The position numbers and the translations under genes are program-made. From assembly GCA_013146195.2 (NCBI GenBank), contig CM028378.1, positions 39,694,828 through 39,758,827 of the forward strand: a stretch of DNA of 64,000 nucleotides. Direction: 5' to 3'. Source of the stretch: Codonopsis lanceolata (taxonomy: Eukaryota; Streptophyta; Magnoliopsida; Asterales; Campanulaceae). Below the pieces are notes generated by a model, which was given only the letters and a program-made list of their open reading frames with translations, was not told the DNA's origin and made no database searches. This document shows, piece after piece, positions 44,555 through 56,463 of this stretch. Numbering within the stretch: position 1 is the stretch's first letter; each line of letters begins with the position of its first letter.

Positions 44555-44841
44555 TCTCCGATAAGCTCAGGGGCCATTTTGGAACTTTGGAATTTCGAGG
44601 ACTTAAGTGTCGCGGCTTCAAATTTCGGAGGGGGAAAAGGAAAAAATTCCTTTTCCACCCTTATTATGGACGGGGAGTGAGGGAGAGGGAGCTACTGCTC
44701 CTTTCTTCTTTCTCTCTCTCTTTCTTCAGCGACTCAACCTGCCATTGCTGCCTTTTTTCCTTCTTTTTTTTTTCGATTTTCTCCTTATTTTTGCTCATTT
44801 TCTCAATTTTTCTTCGCCAACTCCAGTGTTTTGTCTAGCAG

Positions 44842-45021
44842 ATAGCATCTTCTTCTAGATCCAGGAAGGGGAAGGCTTCTATGCACCCAGAATCTGATGA
44901 AGGGAGGAATGAGTTTCCTCCCTTGATCCGAAATAAAATCAAGTACTGGTACTCCACAAATGACTGGGGCAACATTCTGCGAGACCGGAGCACTCACGTG
45001 TCCAATCTTCCACCTACCACT
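44842..45021 (+). pseudogene. Candidate exon on the antisense strand of Tat II
   Basis: Sixty open codons between an acceptor-like 'ttgtctagcag' and a donor-like 'accact|gtaagtttc'. They encode a Ser/Arg/Lys-rich start and then NEFPPLIRNKIKYWYSTNDW. A CT-rich leader precedes it (44,690-44,760). It takes the antisense-ORF position of Tat elements but is not the sequence found in element I. No domain recognised, and no downstream exon was found before copia B. Confidence 0.35.
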
Positions 45022-45029
45022 GTAAGTTT

Positions 45030-46073
45030 CTTTCTCTTTCTAGATTTGCCTGGATATACTTTAGATCTGCTAAATTTCGGCACTGTTTGGAACCTTTTGA
45101 GCATTCATGACTTTATTAATGATATTTATGCATGTCCTATTTATGCCTAAATGATGTAATTAAGTAATGATGCATGAAATTTATATGATTTATTCTTGCG
45201 ATGCATGATTGAACTAGTGGTCACTATTTGACCCTACTATGCATGATTTATATTATAAATGCAAATGGAGCTATATGATGCATGTTTTATGCTAAAACAT
45301 ATTTTTGCATGCAATATATTCACGAGACGGACTTTTCGGAATACAATTTAAATTTTCTGAAACACATTTTCGGGCATATTTTCGGATGAATATAGGACAA
45401 AACGGATATATTTTATGCCCTTAAATTTGTTTTTCATGCATGCTTATGCTGCAGGGATATAGTAAATGCCATAAAAATATTTATTTTTATAATTGATGAC
45501 ATTTTATTTTATTTTTAGCGTACCCCTATGGCAGCTTATCGGACAATAAAATGCACATGATGAATGCATGTACTGCTTTATTTGATGCAAATGCAATGCA
45601 AAACAATTATAGGATGATTATTAACATGATGCATAAATATTTTCTTATTTTGTTATGTACATGATAAATGCAGTCTAACATGCATTTCTATGATGCTTAG
45701 AATGTAAAAATGTGATTATTTAGATGCAAAATAATAAAAAAAATTTATTCAAAATACATACTTAAATGTATTTATTTATTGAAGGAATGTAAAAGAATAT
45801 ATCATATATTTACATATATACACATTTTTTTTACATTTTTTTAAGAGACTAAATGTTTATTTACATCTGTATTTTATGTACGTATGTATATGAAAAAAAG
45901 AATTTTTATTTTTAAAAGAATGGTAAGTGTTTATTTACATCAAAAATGATTTTTTTTTTTTTAGGAATTAGCATGCTGCAATTTTATAATTCATGAAATA
46001 CAATGCAATGCATGCCACATGTTTATTATCTATTCATACTTACAGACTTTACAAGGAAGATAAAGATAGTGGA
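45030..46073 (-). other. Tat II internal, AT-rich, no gene seen
   Basis: Shares 'tatttatgcctaaatgatgt' and 'tgatgcatgttttatgctaa'-like blocks with element I (about 22,868-23,030). ATG-rich and T-rich with no coding domain. Confidence 0.55.
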
Positions 46074-46949
46074 CTTGTAAGGGTAAAATAGGTCATGCCT
46101 ATTTTTACTTGTTTCCCCTTTCATGGTCAAAATTTTATATTTGTGGTAATTTAGGTTTTTACATCTTTAATTAGATTTAGTTGTGTTATATTTGGAACCA
46201 AAATCTTTAATTAGATTATGGTGCATCATTTTTGAAAACAAAATCTTATTATAAATCCTAGTCAATCCGTGAATCTTGTCTCCTTTGATATTTGGTAATA
46301 AATTCCATGGATTTGGTAAGTTGTTAGTATTTCCTTGTTACTAATCCTTTTCTTTGTAGAAGATGGATTTTTCCGTGTGTGTAGGCCAGTCTTCGCAATA
46401 CTATATATAAAGGAGCTGGGATACGGGTATTGAAGAGAGCTTGAGAGAGAGAAACAAAGCCATAAAGCTGTGAGCAGAATCATAAAAGTTTAGAAGTCTT
46501 TTTCACCCGTAGTAAAGCAGATTATTTGAAGCTCCTGATGTTATAACATCGGCAGTAACATTGAAGTTCTGAAATTCAGTTTTATCTTCTTGTTTTAGTT
46601 TTAGGAAGTTGTTTTATTTCTTCCCATGTTTTGTCTACCTTGTTTTCTGTGGGGTTTTTGTTCTCCAAGACTTGTTGTCTTGTGAGAATGTTTTTGTGAG
46701 TGATTTCACAATAGTTTTTGTAAAACGCTTATTCTTTTTAGTGAAATCTTTGTGGCCTTGAGGCTAGGTCTACAACCATAGTCTTGTAGATTGTTTTTGT
46801 TATTTTTTGCATTATGTTCATGGTCTGATTATTAGTCTTCCGCTGTTTTGTTCATCTTTGACCTTTGTGATTCCCATTGTAGCTACATCCACAACTACAT
46901 TGGAAATTGCATTGTTTCTCTTGAGAATCCTAACTATTGTGTTCTTTCA
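46074..46949 (+). repeat. 5' LTR of copia element B
   Basis: The right boundary is clear: ..GTTCTTTCA followed by 'tt' and TGGTATCAG (46,952-46,960), a tRNA-iMet-type primer site. The left boundary is taken at TGTAAGGGTAAAATAGG and is approximate. A TATA box, ctatatataaagg, lies near 46,402. Confidence 0.6.
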
Positions 46950-47006
46950 TTTGGTATCAGTGTCTTCTCTTGATATCACAAAGAGTTGTTTCTGGTCATA
47001 GCTGTG

Positions 47007-47576
47007 ATGGATTCTCAATATGAGAATGTCGTTCGTCCTCCTACTCTGACTAATGCAAACTATTCGATTTGGAAAGTCAAGATGCGCATCTTCATCAAAT
47101 CAATTGATGAAAGGGTGTGGCTTGCTGTCCTGAATGGATGGAGTCCTCCTAAAACTACTGATTCTGATGGTGATGTCAAGATCACCAAAGAATCTGAATG
47201 GTCTAATGAAGATAGGAATATTGTGTCTTTCAATTCAAAAGCTTTGTCTGCTATATATAAAGCTTTAGATGCTAACACCTTTAGGGTGATTGCCAACTAT
47301 GAATCTGCTAAAGATGTTTGGGAGGCCCTTTAGACCTTGTGTGAAGGACTTGCTAGTGTTCGCGCCTTTAAATTAAGATTGCTCACCATACAATTTGAAA
47401 ATACCAGAATGAATGAGTCTGAAGATATTATGTCATATTATGATAGACTTCTTGACATGTCCAATTCTGCTCTTGCTTTAGGAGATCCCATCACTAATGA
47501 ACGTCTTGTCAGCAAGATGATGAGAACTTTGTCTGAAAGGTTTAATGTCAAAATATGTGCTATAGAGGAAGCACAT
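47007..47576 (+). pseudogene. gag of copia element B (one stop, truncated)
   Basis: ATG at 47,007 starts MDSQYENVVRPPTLTNANYS. It then has IWKVKMRIFIKSIDERVW, ANYESAKDVWEAL, a stop at 47,331, TIQFENTRMNESEDIMSYYD and LVSKMMRTLSERFNVKI. This is the DUF4219/UBN2-like copia gag. The frame ends at AIEEAH where the Tat LTR begins; beyond that, the open frame is LTR sequence. Confidence 0.88.
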
Positions 47577-47579
47577 GTG

Positions 47580-49458
47580 TGGGTTCCCGGGATGAGTGCT
47601 CCCGCGCCCCGCGCGCCCTTGGATAGGGGTGCGCGTACGTGCGGATACGGTGACATCCACTGCTCCCGTTCCACCCTCCCTTGTCTAGGGGAGGACGAAA
47701 TCAAAAGTGCGGGAGGAGTGCTGTCGGAATAGCGCGTTGGAATGCGCATCGGTTGCTTTTATTGGATTTTTGATCCAATATGGGAGCTTTGGAATTTCTA
47801 TGTCAAGTTATCCCTTTTTTAGGGGATACCAGGATATAGGAATACATCACCTTTCCATTCCCATTCTCCCTTTTTTATGGGAGAACGTGAAAGTGCAAGA
47901 AAGATGTTTTCCACTATGGATTTTATGAAAATAGCCTTATGGCCTATTTCGGATTCACTATGAGTGCTTTGGGTTTTCTACGTCAAGTTATCCCTTGTTT
48001 AGGGATACCAGACATAGGAATACATCACCTTTCCATTCTCATTCTCCCTTTTTGGGAGAACGTGAAAAGTGCAAAGAAAGATGTTGCGAGGCCCCATGGA
48101 TCCAAAATGTTTTAGAGTCGCCATCTTTATTTTAAGGCAAAAATAAAGCAAAACCGAAAAAGAAAACCGTAGATGAAGAAAACGGGTTCGGAGGCTAAGT
48201 TACGAGTTGGGAAGGTGCTAGGCACCCAACTCGCCCTTTCGGTCTCAAAACGGTTTTTGGCTAAAGTATGCTTTTTGTTATATTTATTTAACGTATAAAT
48301 AAAGCATTAACCGCCTACAAATACATCCATTACATCTATATTATTTACTGACTTGCAACTGCCTCTTTTACAAACAATTACAAATATATTTGGAAATATT
48401 TGGCCATAGTAACTACATTTAGTATTATTTCCTAAATAAATCCGGCAAAGATAACTATATATTGATATTGAACCGACCGAAATAATACATTTACAAATAA
48501 AGACTTTCTTGAATAAATAAAGTAAATAATTACAAACCTATCTAAAAACATTTTGTCATAATAACGGCTACATTTAGTACTATTTCCTAATTAAATCCGG
48601 CAAAGACAACCGCTTATATGGCTACATTGGGCCGGACCGAAATAATACTTTTACATATAAATGAAAAACTTTAACAATAAAAACTTACGTGTGCTCGCCT
48701 GTCCCTCGGAGAGAGAGTCTTTTTTTGTTGTTTGAAGTTGTGTGTTGTGTGTTGTATGAATTTGGGCGCTGCTGATCGCCTCGAAAGTTACTTTTCGCCT
48801 CGGATCAAAGTAATCGCTTGTTTGGTTGTTTGTTTGACGAAGTAGGTCAAATCGCGTAGTAACGACATCGGCTGATTTGGCCTTTTAAATCGGCAGAGCA
48901 ACCGCTTCTTTTCCACGATTTTTGGACCGGGAAAAGGGTGGATACCTAGTCGGGGGCTAAGGGTACACTTCTATCGGTTGGATTTGTGTTTGGCGGAGGT
49001 TTGGCAGTGGTTTCGAGGCTTTGGAGGTGATCTCTCACTATCTCACACCGCTCTCTAATTCTCCATAACATTAACGCGAGAAGCTTTGAATGCCGAAATG
49101 AGGAGCCGGCCTTCAGATTTATAGGAGAATTTAGGGACATCGGTGGAATTAAATTTCTCTTTTGCATCAACCTGCACTGAATAAGTTGTGAAATACGGCA
49201 AGTTTTGATGAACAAGCCGAGAAGTGGGTTTGGGCGCCACCCCAAATTTGGGCGCCATGCCCAAACTTTATGGGAGCCATGCCCAAATTTCAAACTTGGC
49301 CCATTTTTGACACTTTAATCCCTCAGATTTGTCCTTTGCGCATCCCGCTTTGTCCTTTTGCATTTTTGACCTCAGAACTTGACATTTGTTAATGTTTTAA
49401 CAGGTCTTGATATTTTATGTCATGTCACATACCAGGGTACGAAATTGGGGTGTCTACA
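47580..49458 (-). repeat. 3' LTR of Tat element III
   Basis: Minus strand TGTAGACACCCCAATTTCGT to GGGAACCCA, 1,879 bp, two copies of the ~180-base repeat (about 47,760-48,115). It is inserted into the gag of copia B. Confidence 0.85.
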
Positions 49459-49859
49459 GAGCCCTCAACGATGGAGTCTACTGTAACCCCGTAGCTTACC
49501 GAGTAGACGAACATCGTTGATAAGAATAGACTCTCCAATTTCGCTTCATTTCAAAACGAGGGAGAAATATGAACAGATGTAGCGCTTATAATGCAAAGCA
49601 ATTTTATCAAACCTCCATATCCTAGACATTTTTAGTCGGCTATAGCAAAGTTATCGCAGCTTTTAAGCGATATGCAAATTGAATGCTCGATGGTCGGACC
49701 TACTAATGTAGGTCGCCTACGTATCCCTTAATAAAGGAATCGCACCAAACGTAGTTCGGCCTCAAGCAAACAAACAACCGTGGATGGATGGTTTTTGCCC
49801 AAAGATAGGCAAAACCGGTGGGACCTGCTTTCCCCAAGATAGGAAAACGATGGGAAATT

Positions 49860-50505
49860 TTTTTTTGAAAATGGGCTTTCCCTCAAAGATAGGAAAGCTT
49901 TGAAAGCTTTTTGAAAATGGGCTTTCCCCAAAGATAGGAAAGCTTTGAAAGCTTTTTGAAAATGGGCTTTCCCCAAAGATAGCTTGGAAAGCTTTTGGCT
50001 TTGAACTTTTTGAAAATGGGCTTTCCCCAAAGATAGGAAAGCTTTGGAACTTTTTGAAAATGGGCTTTCCCCAAAGATAGGAAAGCTTTGAACTTTTGAA
50101 AATGGGCTTTCCTCAAAGATAGGAAAGCTTTGAACTTTTTGAAAATGGGCTTTCCCCAAAGATAGGAAAGCTTTGGAACTTTTTGAAAATGGGCTTTCCC
50201 CAAAGATAGGAAAGCTTTGGAACTTTTGAAAATGGGCTTTCCCAAAGATAGGAAAGCTTTGGAACTTTTTGAAAATGGGCTTTCCCAAAGATGAAAGTTT
50301 TGAAAGCTTTCCAGATAGCTTTGGAACTTTTTGAAAATGGGCTTTCCCCAAAGATAGGAAAGCTTTGAATTTTTGAAAATGGGCTTTCCCCAAAGATAGC
50401 TTTTGAAAAGCGATTTTTTTTTTGAAAATGCTTATCCCAAAGATAGGAAAGCGATGAGATTTTTTTTTAAATGCTTATCCCAAAGATAGAGAAGCGATGA
50501 TTTAT
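49860..50505. repeat. 43-44-bp minisatellite, about 14 units, in the Tat III 3' UTR
   Basis: Units read 'gaaaatgggctttccccaaa' + 'gataggaaagctttggaac' + a T-run. Twelve close copies are followed by two diverged ones ending near 50,505. Small indels make units 42-45 bases with two rearranged members. The 221-codon minus-strand frame across it (GKAHFQK repeats) is a repeat artefact. Confidence 0.92.
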
Positions 50506-53402
50506 GAATTGTTGTGCGTAGAATGTTGTCGATGATCGCCTTGTGTAGCTTTTGATGATGCCGCCGAGGATCTTTGGGAGGTGATCCTTGGCGAGATGTC
50601 GCCGAACATTTATAGGCCGATGCGCGTAAGATCCGATAAGATGCAAGAAAAGGATGCAAACAAAAGATGCAAGCATGCGAATGCAATTTTTCTTTTTCTT
50701 AGAAAAAAGGACTTTTGAATGTGTATGTGTATCATCCGCTTTCTTAAACATGTTAAGACAAGATAAGGTCAAGGGATGCAAATGTGATATAAGAGATTGA
50801 GATGTGGCTTCGGTTGGCTTTGAAGAGTTATGAATATAGGAGTTGATGGTGATATTTGAGATGGAGGTGAATGGGATGCTGGGTCATTTTTCAGTCCTTT
50901 GATTAGTGCATTATTCAAGAAATGAATTCAATCAGAAGATTAGTAAATCCTACTAGTCGATGCCCTCGTAGGGCCACTTTTTTTTCTTTTGCTTTTGTTT
51001 TTTGTTTTTTTTTGTGTTTTTTTTGTTTTTTTGTGCTCTAACTTTTGCCTAGGCCGCCTTTCGGTTTTCAACCTAGCGAGCTTTTACCTTATAGGGAGCC
51101 GCCTTTCAATGCATGCGAAGATAAGCCGCTTGTTTTCAAGGATCATGCCTTTGTAGTTTCTTCGCTTCTTCAGCAGTAGATGGAAATGGCAATGCTTCGA
51201 GACGATGAGTCTTTATGTATCCAATGAGTTTGGCGGGAGAGGCCCCATGATGAATTTGATCAACCAAATTTTGCATGATGGGAATGTTCCTGGAAAAATT
51301 AACTAGGGACAGCCCCAGACAAACTCGATTTGGAGAGACTTTTGTGGGAGATAGAAATGAGTATGCTCAGAGAAAAAGGATGACTCTAATGGACAAAAAG
51401 AAGAGTCATGATCCAGAGTTTATCGCCAAGTATCATGAGTTTCATGGACCCTACTCAACATTTATCTTTTGATAATTTTATGTGTCTTTAGCAAGGAATT
51501 CGTTGGATCCGATCATGTTACAACCGATTGAAACAGAGCTATAGGTTGCAACTAGGTTGGGGTGTAGTGTTTAAGTGTTTGGGATGAATTAGCTTAAGGG
51601 TTGAGGATTTGATTGGCCTCTGATTCAAAGGTATTTTGGGCTGTGGATTTGTGTGTGTGTGTTTTTTTTTTTGTTTTGAAAGGTGGTCAGAAGGGACCAT
51701 TGACTGGCTTTTTAGGTCGTGGGTTTGATAGAAAGTTGGTTTTGGACCCGGTTGTGGATATGGTTGGGAGGTCGGCTTTTGGCTTTGGTTGTGGGTTATG
51801 GGTGGTCCAAGAGTGATTGATCTTTTTTCTTCTTTTTTTTTTTTGTGAGAGAAAGATTTTGAGGAAGTTGCTCAGAGAGGCTTCTTTCTTTTTTCTCTCT
51901 TTTTTTTTTCTTTCTTTTTTTTTTTTTTGAGGAAATCTCTCATAGGCTTTTTTTTTCTTTTTTTTTTTTGTTGACCCTCTGAGCAATTTGGAGAGTGCTT
52001 GAAGAGATATATGTCTTCTCTCTTGGGACAAAAGAAGGTTGTCACTCTTGGTGGATGTATATATAAGGGTGAAACAACCCCTTTGAGAAGTTGATCTTAG
52101 AGATGGTTAGGCTTTGGTATGTGGTGGATTTGTTCAGGTATTTGGAAGAGGTTTGGTGTATGGTTGGAAGCCCCTAGTGTGCCATTTAATAGCTCGGTCG
52201 CAATGGGTCGAAGATGGTCTTTTACCAAGACAGAAGGTTGCTTCATCGAATTTTTTTTTAATGGTTTGTTGGTCCATATTTTGAAATGACTCATTATCAA
52301 TCCGTGTGGTTTTATCGTGTTTTTTCATGAGTTGACTCATCATCATCATTCCTTTTTTTTGTTTTTTTTTTACAAATACTTTGGCGATATGTGCTCAGAG
52401 ATCAAGAAGAAAACTTGACAAGCTAATATAGGAGAAGCAAGAATTTACCATACTTGAATATCGAGATGGATACCTTTAGAAAGCTCGATCTGAGGACTCG
52501 ATTGGGCTTTTGAAAGAACGGAGACCAAATGGACTAGTGAGCACACTCTGCAAGGATGGGCCGTAGGCATCAACATTGGGCAAAAGAGATACCCCTGGGT
52601 TTGAAAGCCCCTAGTCCTGAATTGTTGCTTATGATCCTGGAGTCGGCCTTTTCTGGATTTCCCGCCTTTCCAGATTTTTCTGCCTTCTTGGCTTTCCCAG
52701 CTTTCTTTTCTTCTCTGGCTCCCTATCGGTCCTTCTTTTCTTTTTTTTTTTTTTTTTTGTTTTTTTTTTTTTTTGTTTTTTGTTTTTTTTTTTGAAGTGG
52801 TACCCCCTGACATCTCGAAGTAGGGTTTAATTTTTTTTTTAATCAAGAATGACCGATGCACTTATCAGCTGGTGATAGCAATTGAAAATAATGGTGAGGG
52901 GGGATTTCCTATCTTTACATGTTTTGGGAAGCAAAAGACAACATATAGAAAAACCTTTTTTTTTTTTTAAATGATTTTTGAAGAGTAAATCAAAGCATTT
53001 GACCGAACCCGAGGTTCCTCATTTCGAGGCTCAGTCATCGTAGTTCAACTCGACAAAAATTTTCATTTTGCTAATCTTTTTTTTTTTTGAATTTGAAAGA
53101 ATAGAGACTTTTTTGTTTAGGGAACAAATTTCTTTGAAATGAGATGTATCGATTACGCACTCCGGCGGCCTTCTTAGAGAGTAAATAGATATTAGTTAAA
53201 AAATTCATTTGTCGCCTCGCAAAATTGTTAGTGGTACCGAAAGAAACAACAAAGATCCTAGAATCTATGAAAAGTGACGCTGAATTTGAAAAAGGTTGTT
53301 TCCTGAAGATTTTATTTGACAAGAGGAGATTTAAAGGAAAAAGCTTTTTGGAGGTGTACAAGAAGGTATGCTAGGGTCTCTTTCACTTTTTATCAAAAAC
53401 AA
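50506..53402 (-). other. Tat III internal, mostly non-coding
   Basis: Includes a single GCCTAGGCCGCC block (about 51,034-51,080) shared with element I, several long T-runs and a mixed stretch at 51,100-51,480. There the minus strand has a short open segment ending KLIGYIKTHRLEALPFPSTA that I cannot assign. Pol is absent, so a large deletion separates gag from the 3' UTR. Confidence 0.5.
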
Positions 53403-55123
53403 TTATGGGTGCGGCTTCTCAATGATTTTATCATCGATAAGGTCTTGGATATCATTCCTGAGTGAGAAGCATTTGTCGGTGATATGACCACTGGATTGGT
53501 GGTATTCACAATACTTGTTGCGGCTCCATTTGGCAGGTAATGGATTTGGAGGTTCATAGTTTTCAAGGGGCTTAAGGACTCCTTGTGCTGTTAACCCTTG
53601 TAGTATCTGTGACATTGGGGCATTCAATTCATCGAAGTGCCTTTTGTTTCCTTTGTGAGGCCCTATGAGACTCTTGTTGGTATTACTGCTTCCTTCAACA
53701 TAATTGGCAGATTTGTTTGCCCCATGTGTCCAGGGCACATCACTGTATTGTTCATTCGGGGTTTTTTCTATAGTATTAACTTCTTCTCAGATTCTTTCCT
53801 CCGATTCGAATGGCGTAACGAACTTGAGGTGTACCAATTTCTAGGATCCTTTGCGTATATCTTCATCAATACGAACTCCAATCTCCACTATTTCTTTGAA
53901 ATTGCTATAGGGGAGATATCGCATGTGCTCCAGGTAAATGGGCTGGAGGTTTTTGATGAACATTCTGCATGATTCAGTTGGATCTGGTCTGTCCAAAGTC
54001 TGGGCGACTTTATCCTTCCATCTGGCTGCAAATTTTGCGAATGTTTCATTTTCCTTTTGGGTGCATGCCTCAAGTTCCCTTTTATTTTCAGTGGTGGTAT
54101 TATCTTTGTACCTTTCTAGGAACCCTTCAGCGATTTGGTCCCAAGTGTCCATGGTGCTATCATCTGCTAGCATTAACCATTGCTTAGCAGCCCCTATCAA
54201 GGTGAGGTGAAAATTGAGGCCATGGCTTCAAACTAGCCCCTCTTGATTGCATGCCGAGAGTAAGATTTTAGGTGGGAGATAGGGCATCCATTCCGCCGAA
54301 TTTTTCTATGTCGCATTTTGAAATTTGGGGTAGTATGGTCAAGGTTTTAGCGTTAATGCCTTCATAGAAAATTTTTCTTTGTCCAGAGCTTCGAGCATCA
54401 TACTTTTCAGGTTCTCCATTTCTGCTTCCATTTTGGTGGGAGGGGGAGTTGGATTTTGGTATATGCTGGTAGGACTAGGAAAGGCTGGGTTAGTTTCTGG
54501 CTGTGGTATTTGGTAAGGATTTTGAGGAGGCGTTTGGTAAGGGTTCTGGTAAGGATTTTGGTTTTGGGTAGGATGAGGATTTTGGGTTGAATAGGAATTT
54601 TGGGCTGGATATGGATTTTGGGTTGGATAGGGATTTTGGGTTGGATATGGATTTTGGGTTGATGTGGATTTTGGGTTGGATATGGATTTTGGGGATATGG
54701 ATTTTTGGATATGGATTTTGGGTTGATAGAATTTTGGGTTGATATGGATTTTGGGATTGAATGTGGATTTTGGGTCGATATGGATTTTGGATTGAATATG
54801 GAGGAGAGGATGGGTAAGGTTTGATATTTGGGTAGTAGGGATTTGGTGGAGGATTTGGATTTGGAGTAGTGGCAAGATTTGGCGGGTTAGTGTTTGGCCG
54901 AGAAATTGGTTTGGAGGCACATGGAGGTTGATGCTTTGGGACCGCAGGGAAGAGATTACCTCACCACCGGATTTCAAGCTTTGTATCGATTTGCCATTTG
55001 GCTCATTATACGATCACCGTTGCACCCAAATTTTGGTCTAGCCATCGCCGCATTGCCGAGTCTGGAGCATACCCCGAGCCCTCAGATCGGTACCCATAGC
55101 GATCGCTTCACTTTCGCCGCCAT
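53403..55123 (-). pseudogene. gag of Tat element III (broken)
   Basis: The start region (ATG at 55,123, MAAKVKRS) parallels that of element IV. A long Gln/Asn/Pro-rich part holds hexapeptide repeats (QNPYPT-like). Then comes the retrotransposon gag core, 54,200-53,841, with AAKQWLMLADDSTMDTWDQI, ELEACTQKENETFAKFAARW and MRYLPYSNFKEIVEIGVRI. A zinc-knuckle-like CEYHQSSGHITDKC sits near 53,505. Several shifts and stops occur. The arrangement is that of Tat/Ogre gag. Confidence 0.88.
54529..54795 (-). repeat. 18-bp coding minisatellite in gag
   Basis: Repeats of 'ggatatggattttgggtt' and variants encode Gln-Asn-Pro-Tyr-Pro-Thr-like hexapeptides on the minus strand. The corresponding part of element IV gag is Pro/Asn-rich but not repeated in this way. 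Confidence 0.8.
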
Positions 55124-56024
55124 ACTCGGATCGTATCTCTCGAATCAAGCCGCCTTTATTGATCTGCTTTCGATACCCTCTCGATCGATTTCACTTGTTT
55201 CCCGTGATCAACCGGCCAAGATATTATCTTTGCCTTTCCATTCGGGTCGGTTTCGAGGAAAATGGGTTTGATGTATCGAAGGTCGGGTCAAGGCTTTCTG
55301 GCTTGGAGTACGTGCCTTTATTAGTATATTTTATTATTTATTATTTTCCTACAAATTGACCGATAAGCACTTGCTTTAATTTTGACAGCCTCAGACTTTC
55401 CCGAACAATGGATTCTTTCTCCGCAGTATAGGACCAACGTATTCCACCCGCTTTCGACTCCCGAGATCGGATCGATCCCAAGCGAAGGGCCTATACTCTT
55501 TTCGGGATCCACCATTCGAAATGATCAAGGTCGAGCATTAGAAAATAATAAATCAACTCCAGTGTATTATTTTTTTTGACTTGCGCATTTTTTTTCTTTT
55601 GACTTATGAAGATTTTTTTTTGACTTGCGCACATTTTTTTTTTACAAGGGCTGACCCATGATTTAAAATGCAAAAACCGGTCGATCTTTAAAGTGTCCTG
55701 AAAATCTATATGCAGTCTAACGTTGGCTCATGCAGGGGGTAGGCTGGCCATGGTGTAGGGTAGCAGTTCGGAATATATTTATATGCATGTGCGCGTGTGT
55801 GCGATATCTAAAAAGTAGAAAAAGAGGTTTTTTTTTCAGATATAGAAATAGAAAATAAAACAAATATGGCATGTCTTACTGTTATTTGTTGATTTCCTCT
55901 GCTTTTTAGTTTGAGCGCGAGCAAGCAAGCATACCATCAATAAATAGAAAGAAAAGTGGGGAGTCTATCTATCTCTATTAATTACAAATGGGTCCTAATC
56001 CCCGAAATAAGATGACAGAATTAA

Positions 56025-56071
<47 letters not shown>

Positions 56072-56440
56072 TGCGGAATGAAAATAAAGCAGAATAAAAT
56101 AATATATAGAGCCGAAAATGAAACAATATTAAAAATAAAGCCCCGGCCCTTTTGTTGTGCTGCCCAGAAATAATTGCACATAAAATATTGCATATATATA
56201 TAATTTTTTTTGTAATTTTTTTTAGAAATACGAATATTTTCAAGTATATCCGTAACAGTGTTTGAAATGAAACTGCTACAAGATGGAGAATCATATCCAC
56301 AAATATAGACACGGATGTTAAAGGAACGCAATATTCAAGTGTTTAAATTAATATAACAAGCATACTTTAGCCAGAAACAAAAGAAAAAAAAGTTTTGGTT
56401 ACTGAGTCTAGCCCTCCATTTTTATTTATTAAAATAAAAC
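55124..56440 (-). other. 5' leader of Tat element III
   Basis: Non-coding. It aligns in pieces with 62,105-63,324 of element IV, for example 'atgcagggggtaggctgg' and 'tctagccctccatttttatt'. A TA microsatellite lies at 56,024-56,068. No extra ORF upstream of gag is visible. Confidence 0.6.
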
Positions 56441-56460
56441 GATCTCCCCAGAAGTCGCCA
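56441..56460 (-). other. Primer-binding site of Tat element III
   Basis: Minus strand TGGCGACTTCTGGGGAGATC, three bases after the LTR end. TGGCGACTC..TGGGGA-type sites, complementary to an arginine tRNA, are usual in Ogre/Tat elements. Confidence 0.7.
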
Positions 56461-56463
56461 TCG

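Larger units (their letters stand above)
41411..46073 (-). mobile_element. Tat/Ogre-lineage element II (3' part)
   Basis: The 3' LTR (41,411-43,079), the polypurine-like GTTGAGGGCCTT, the conserved 3' UTR block, minisatellites and T-rich stretches run in the same order as in element I. It then ends against copia element B at about 46,074. No gag-pol part is present, so this is a truncated copy. Confidence 0.7.
46074..47579 (+). mobile_element. Ty1/copia element B, 5' part
   Basis: LTR, primer site and the beginning of gag are present; the element is cut at 47,579 by the LTR of Tat III. The rest is not in the window, so it should lie to the right of the Tat array. Confidence 0.75.

Noticed and set aside
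47578..47732. Extension of copia B gag past 47,576
   Set aside because: The open frame continues only because it runs by chance into the Tat LTR; the same sequence occurs in the other LTRs.
49728..50393. 221-codon minus-strand frame with GKAHFQK repeats
   Set aside because: It is made by the 43-44-bp minisatellite; the frame changes between units and no start or domain supports it.
49860..50505. CRISPR-like regular array
   Set aside because: Units are contiguous without unique spacers, lie in a plant retrotransposon, and vary by indels as minisatellites do.
51687..52031. Lys-rich 114-codon minus-strand frame
   Set aside because: Reads through T-runs of Tat III internal sequence; no domain.
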